Assembly: GCA_030426465.1 (NCBI GenBank)
Contig: JAUHYK010000013.1
Span: forward strand, 1 to 64,000
Origin: Alphaproteobacteria bacterium
Lineage (GTDB): Bacteria; Pseudomonadota; Alphaproteobacteria; Caulobacterales; Parvularculaceae
DNA length: 64,000 nucleotides
Direction: 5' to 3'
Position numbers and translations under genes: made by a program. This document shows, one piece after another, positions 61,453 through 64,000 of this stretch. The stretch's first letter is position 1, and the number at the start of each line of letters is the position of its first letter. A model generated the notes under the pieces. It made no database searches, was not told the DNA's origin, and saw only the letters and a list, made by a program, of their open reading frames with translations.

Positions 61453-61455
61453 CGA

Positions 61456-61490
61456 AAACCGCGCCGGATGGGCCGGCGCGGTTTCATTTG
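61456..61490. terminator. Intrinsic terminator between convergent MOSC and PQQ-dehydrogenase genes
   Basis: Perfect 12-bp stem (61456-61467 with 61473-61484), 5-base loop, A run on the left and T run on the right. It fits both convergent genes. Confidence 0.8.
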
Positions 61491-61506
61491 GACATTTCGC
61501 TAGCCG

Positions 61507-63708
61507 CTATTTCCCGTAAATCTCCAGATCTTCATTGGCGCGGGCGATGATATAAGCGCGCAGCGCCTCCGCACTCTCTGCGTCAAGGACGCTGGCGAAG
61601 GACACCATGCCGTTTTCGGTGAGTGCGCCATTCAGGACGACGTCTGCGAATTGTTCGCTGTCATGAGGAATGACTGAATAACGTAGATCCGGAAGGACGC
61701 CGGCGCTGTGCACGGCGTCGCCATGACAGACCCCGCAATAGCGGCCGTAAAGCTCACCGCCTTGCGCTACAGCTTCTGCGGAGGCCTGGAGCGGCGGCGG
61801 CGCCAAGTGTGGGGCTGCGACAACCGGAGTGGGCGGCAAGCTTGTTTCACCATCAAGGGCGAAGACAAGGAGACGGCTTATGTTGGGCGATGTCGCGCCA
61901 ATGGCGCCAAGCTCACCGGGCGCCAGCGCTTCGACACCGCCCCAGCCCGCCAGAACAGCGACAAATTGCCGACCGTCGATTTCAAATGTCATCGGCGCCG
62001 CGACGACCCCGGTCTGAACATCCGTTGACCAGAGTTCGTCGCCAGTGGCCGCGTCATAGGCGGCGAACTTTCCGCCCTTTGTTCCCTGAAAAACGAGACC
62101 GCCTGCTGTGGACAGCGTTCCACCATTGCCGGCCCCCGGATAGGGGACGCCCCAGGCTTCTTTTTGTGCAATGGGGTCCCAGGCGACGAGACGCCCTCCG
62201 ACAGTCGATCTTGCAGCCGCCTTGATTTGCGGATCGGAGGGTAGGGCGGCCGCCGCAAAATCAACCCCATTGTTAAAGCCTCGCGGCTGCGGGGTAAAGT
62301 TCGGGTCAGGGAAATAGGGAAACCCGCCAAGGTTGACCGGGATGTAGACGAGACCGGTCTCGGGGTTGAAGCTCATCGGGTGCCAGCTATGGGCGCCGCC
62401 TGGACCGGGTATTGTCACGAACGGACGACCGGTTTGATCGAAGCGCGCTTCCGGGTTTTCGATAGGCCGGCCGGTGTCAGGATCGATCCCGCTCGCCCAG
62501 TTGACAGGGGCGAAATTATTCGCCGAGATAAACTCTCCTGTCGCGGCGTCTAGTACGTAGAAGAAACCGTTCTTCGGCGCCTGCATCACTACTTTGCGCG
62601 CTGCGCCGTCGATAGTCAGTGTGGCGACAATGATCTGTTGGGTTGCGGTAAAATCCCAGGTCTCACCCGGAGTTGTCTGGAAGTGCCAGCGGTATTCGCC
62701 GGTATCCGGATCGAGCGCCACAATCGACGACAGGAAGAGATTGTCGCCGCCGCCGGGGCTGCGATAGGACTGGTTCCAGGGCGATCCGTTACCGACGCCG
62801 ATATAAAGAAGATCCAGCTCAGGATCATAGGCCATCGAATCCCAGACTGTTCCGCCGCCGCCGAGCTTCCACCACTCGCCGTTCCAGGTGTTTGCCGCCA
62901 TGGCCATGGCGTCATTTTCAAAACCTTTCGCCGGATCGCCAGGCACGGTGTAGAAACGCCAGTCGATGTCGCCTGTTTCCGCATCATAAGCGGTCACGTA
63001 ACCGCGCACGCCAAACTCGGCGCCGCCATTGCCGATGATGACCTTGCCTTTCACAACGCGCGGAGCGCCAGTGATCGTATAGGGCTTGGAGCGGTCGACC
63101 GTGACCTTGCTCCAGACTTCCTCGCCAGTTCCGGCGTCGAGGGCGATCAGGCGCCCATCCAGCGTGCCAAGAAACAGCTTGCCGTTCCATGCAGCGACGC
63201 CCCGGTTTACGACATCGCAGCAGGCGTTGACCGCGGCGTCACCCGGAACTTGCGGGTCATAGGCCCAAAGTTCTTCGCCCGACGTCGCATCATAGGCCTT
63301 CACCTTCGACCATGCGGTGGTGATGTAAATGACGCCGTCTATGACGAGGGGGGTCGCTTCCTGGCCGCGATTGGTGTCGAGATCCTGATACCAGGCGAGG
63401 GAAAGCCGGCCGACCGTCTGCCGGTTAATGTCGTTCAATAAACTATGCCGCTGCTCGCTATAGGTGCGCCCATGAGACATCCATTGACCGGGCTCGGCGT
63501 CAGCCTCCAAGAGCCGGCTTGAAGTAACATTAGCGTGTTCCGCCGCCGGTAGACCGGGAGTTTGCGTCGGGGCATTTTCTGTTATTGCGCTCGCCGTTTC
63601 CTGCGTTTCTTGCGATCCGTTGCAGCCGGCAAGGGTCAGCCCCGCAGTGAAGGCAAAAGCAGCGACGGCGAACCCCCGCGCTGAAGGCGGAAAGATGCGC
63701 TGAAACAT
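61507..63708 (-). CDS. PQQ-dependent quinohemoprotein alcohol dehydrogenase (lipoprotein)
   Basis: 733 residues. Residues 1-28 form a lipoprotein signal with lipobox LAGC. An eight-bladed PQQ propeller follows, with ACCDVVNRG (the vicinal Cys pair over PQQ), the repeated W-docking motifs (DAGTGEEVW, DAATGDELW), and WDFTATQQ holding the catalytic Asp. The residue two after that Asp is Thr and not Asp, so a calcium site is expected and not a lanthanide site. A C-terminal cytochrome c domain has CGVCH (658-662) and the Met ligand near 701. Periplasmic oxidation of lignin alcohols (for example coniferyl or dehydrodiconiferyl type) is inferred. PQQ biosynthesis genes are absent here. Confidence 0.9.
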   Translation of the reverse strand: MFQRIFPPSARGFAVAAFAFTAGLTLAGCNGSQETQETASAITENAPTQTPGLPAAEHANVTSSRLLEADAEPGQWMSHGRTYSEQRHSLLNDINRQTVGRLSLAWYQDLDTNRGQEATPLVIDGVIYITTAWSKVKAYDATSGEELWAYDPQVPGDAAVNACCDVVNRGVAAWNGKLFLGTLDGRLIALDAGTGEEVWSKVTVDRSKPYTITGAPRVVKGKVIIGNGGAEFGVRGYVTAYDAETGDIDWRFYTVPGDPAKGFENDAMAMAANTWNGEWWKLGGGGTVWDSMAYDPELDLLYIGVGNGSPWNQSYRSPGGGDNLFLSSIVALDPDTGEYRWHFQTTPGETWDFTATQQIIVATLTIDGAARKVVMQAPKNGFFYVLDAATGEFISANNFAPVNWASGIDPDTGRPIENPEARFDQTGRPFVTIPGPGGAHSWHPMSFNPETGLVYIPVNLGGFPYFPDPNFTPQPRGFNNGVDFAAAALPSDPQIKAAARSTVGGRLVAWDPIAQKEAWGVPYPGAGNGGTLSTAGGLVFQGTKGGKFAAYDAATGDELWSTDVQTGVVAAPMTFEIDGRQFVAVLAGWGGVEALAPGELGAIGATSPNISRLLVFALDGETSLPPTPVVAAPHLAPPPLQASAEAVAQGGELYGRYCGVCHGDAVHSAGVLPDLRYSVIPHDSEQFADVVLNGALTENGMVSFASVLDAESAEALRAYIIARANEDLEIYGK

Positions 63709-63811
63709 GGTGAAGGCTCCTTAACGGGAAAGGCGTTGCGACCTCAGGGATATCGCCTTCGCCTGCTTTTGCAAGCGCCACCAAGGCCGAAGAAACCTGT
63801 GTTCTGAGGGG

Positions 63812-63848
63812 ATGCTGCAACGCAGCATGACGTTGCGGTGCAGCAACG
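63812..63848. promoter_or_regulatory. Two tandem perfect palindromes upstream of the PQQ dehydrogenase
   Basis: atgctgc-aac-gcagcat (63812-63828) and cgttgc-ggtgca-gcaacg (63831-63848) lie 2 bases apart in the 255-base divergent gap. No T run follows, so they look like operators. Binding protein unknown. Confidence 0.45.
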
Positions 63849-63963
63849 ATTTCGCTCGCGCGACGGGCGAAAATATGTTTGTCTTGCATACAAAATTGCC
63901 TGTCATGGAGATTTGTGATAGGACATAACAAAACAACAAGATCATCTCGGGAGGAGTTGGAGG

Positions 63964-64000
63964 ATGCTGCACCTGTCGACCAAGGAATTTGCTGGTGCGT
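63964..64000 (+). CDS. Start of a gene cut by the right window edge
   Basis: ATG at 63964 preceded by gggaggagttggagg, a very strong ribosome site; twelve codons (MLHLSTKEFAGA) are visible. It is divergent from the PQQ dehydrogenase gene. Too short to identify. Confidence 0.5.
   Translation, partial: MLHLSTKEFAGA

Overview
The window is bacterial chromosome, most likely from a free-living (probably marine) alphaproteobacterium. Pointers are a moderately high G+C content estimated by eye, a UrcA-family exported protein, a small acidic SFPASDPP protein, an Flp-type pilin and a catabolic repertoire otherwise known best from sphingomonads. The genus cannot be fixed from sequence alone. I found no rRNA, tRNA, CRISPR array, transposase, integrase or phage gene.

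Bases 1-11.9 kb are mostly ordinary chromosome: an unusual Gly/Ser-rich Flp pilin cut by the window edge, aldose epimerase, a beta-propeller protein, a 2OG-Fe(II) oxygenase, a RidA/acyltransferase/HIT operon, an OmpA-like protein, the threonine-to-glycine pair tdh and kbl (separated by several kb), UrcA, a CPBP protease and a candidate small RNA.

From 11.9 kb to the right end almost every gene fits catabolism of lignin-derived aromatics. (a) 11.9-18 kb: a LigM-type tetrahydrofolate-dependent aryl O-demethylase, an acyl-CoA synthetase and a LysR regulator. (b) 18.2-29.3 kb: a co-directional run that starts with a split PEP-synthase-like kinase (two subunits), a three-subunit biotin carboxylase and a HAD phosphatase. 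This is the gene set of the acetovanillone (hydroxyphenylethanone) systems called acv in Sphingobium SYK-6 and hpe in Rhodococcus. It is followed by an aryl-beta-ketoacyl-CoA hydrolase, an SDR, a tannase/feruloyl esterase and a LigF-like glutathione transferase. (c) 29.5-39 kb: a TonB receptor, an AraC regulator and an operon with two 2,4'-dihydroxyacetophenone-dioxygenase-type cupins, dehydrogenases and a metallo-hydrolase. (d) 39.4-43.6 kb: feruloyl-CoA hydratase/lyase, an aromatic acid transporter, a MarR regulator and a Nu-class-like glutathione transferase. (e) 43.6-61.5 kb: two paralogous modules. Each has a lignostilbene dioxygenase, an NTF2-like protein (candidate cofactor-free lignostilbene-forming lyase/decarboxylase), a LigW-type amidohydrolase and a divergent LigD-like SDR. 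Between and beside them lie an aldehyde dehydrogenase, a tandem pair of LigF/Bae-like glutathione transferases, a methyltransferase and a CmcJ/NvfI-type oxygenase. (f) 61.5-63.7 kb: a PQQ- and heme-dependent alcohol dehydrogenase lipoprotein.

Read together, the island could oxidise and split lignin dimers (beta-aryl ether, phenylcoumaran or diarylpropane types), release ferulate, degrade acetovanillone-type ketones through phospho-carboxylation, and feed vanillate to LigM. No aromatic ring-cleavage genes and no C1-folate genes are present, so the lower pathway must be elsewhere. The most novel aspects are the co-location of these branches, the duplicated dioxygenase/NTF2/amidohydrolase/SDR modules, and the cupin operon separated from its TonB receptor gene by an intrinsic terminator. 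All substrate assignments are homology-based inferences.
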